From Acidimicrobiia bacterium (GTDB lineage Bacteria > Actinomycetota > Acidimicrobiia > Spongiisociales > ZC4RG35), in the NCBI GenBank assembly GCA_003230435.1, contig QIDW01000040.1, positions 1-5,673 of the forward strand: a stretch of 5,673 nt of DNA, in the 5' to 3' direction. Under the pieces are notes generated by a model. That model was not told the origin of the DNA and did no database searches. It saw nothing but the letters and a program-made list of their open reading frames with translations. Each line of letters starts with the position of its first letter. The first letter of the stretch is position 1. Made by a program: the position numbers and the translations under genes. Below, piece by piece: positions 5,476 to 5,673 of this stretch.

Positions 5476-5630
5476 CCCGCCTGACACTCGAAGTACCAGA
5501 TGCGGGCCTCTTGGCTGTGCCAAGAGGTTTGAGTTTCCTCACGGAAACTCGGAGCGTCCTTTCGGCATAGCCGGAGAGACCGGCAGTTTCGGTGACGAAA
5601 CTGCAGACGGCTTGAGCGAAGCTCAAGCCG
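5476..5630 (+). ncRNA. Chain of six stem-loops, probable rRNA-operon leader
   Basis: Six hairpins follow one another almost without gaps. H0 is 5476-5506 (CCCGC/GCGGG outer stem with interrupted inner pairs). H1 is 5507-5527 (9 bp, loop TGT). H2 is 5531-5550 (8 bp, loop TCAC). H3 is 5556-5580 (11 pairs including two G-U, one C/A mismatch, loop ATA). H4 is 5583-5604 (9 bp, loop GTGA, a GNRA tetraloop). H5 is 5608-5630 (10 bp, loop GAA). H1 to H5 start every 24-27 bases. H5 lies next to a boxA-like motif, the place where boxB lies in E. coli rrn leaders. The stems are read directly; the function as leader of a ribosomal transcript is inferred. No coding frame with a credible product crosses the region. 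Confidence 0.6.
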
Positions 5631-5631
5631 C

Positions 5632-5643
5632 GGCTCCTTGACA
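5632..5643 (+). promoter_or_regulatory. boxA-like antitermination motif of an rRNA leader
   Basis: GGCTCCTTGACA matches E. coli rrn boxA TGCTCTTTAACA at 9 of 12 positions. BoxA RNA binds NusB/NusE (S10) for rRNA antitermination. The following ACTGAACAATGTGCCAAAA resembles the segment found before 16S rRNA in many actinobacteria (AACTCAAnAGTGTG in mycobacteria). It strongly suggests that 16S rRNA begins beyond the window edge. Confidence 0.6.
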
Positions 5644-5673
5644 ACTGAACAATGTGCCAAAAGCCAGTAATGC

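Noticed and set aside
5476..5630. CRISPR array or attachment-site array for the regularly spaced hairpins
   Set aside because: The units are about 25 bases apart but differ in sequence from one another; there are no identical repeats or spacers and no cas or integrase gene.
467..5660. Antisense open frames, such as 930-1313, 1616-1894 and 4704-5030
   Set aside because: They are shadows of GC-rich coding sequence on the other strand, with no recognisable domain. The one at 5312-5644 lies over the leader hairpins and is Arg/Ser-rich low-complexity translation.

Overview
The window is GC-rich bacterial chromosome, most likely from an actinobacterium and possibly close to Acidimicrobiia. This is an inference from three things: the type of tyrosyl-tRNA synthetase, the zinc-ribbon/cyclase/ATPase/TPR signalling protein, and the style of the rRNA-type leader. 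All genes are on the + strand. I see no mobile element, CRISPR array or tRNA gene.

Layout. Bases 1-106 are the 3' end of pheT (phenylalanyl-tRNA synthetase beta chain). It overlaps by one base an intact mpg gene for a 3-methyladenine-type DNA glycosylase (106-672). Nine bases later a very large signalling gene begins (682-4152): two zinc ribbons, a class III nucleotide cyclase, an AAA/STAND-type ATPase and a TPR-like helical region. It is split over three frames by two small indels. Twenty-seven bases further on is tyrS (4180-5352), also split over three frames. One break looks like a 22-base deletion just after the HIGH-motif region, the other is an exact 10-base tandem duplication. Undoing both restores a continuous reading frame of 394 codons plus stop.

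The last 321 bases (5353-5673) have no gene. They hold a UUCG-capped hairpin, a candidate promoter (-10 TATCAT at 5464), a chain of six consecutive stem-loops starting at the predicted transcription start, and then a boxA-like antitermination motif with sequence typical of the region upstream of 16S rRNA. I infer that a ribosomal RNA operon starts just beyond the window.

Functionally the segment combines translation genes (pheT, tyrS, a probable rRNA operon) with a DNA-repair enzyme and a signalling cyclase. No new multi-gene system is evident. The parts most worth a second look are the four frame breaks in two neighbouring genes while mpg is clean, the unusual HIGH and KMSKS motifs of TyrRS, and the regular hairpin chain in the leader, in which hairpins 2 and 4 are near-perfect reverse complements of each other.
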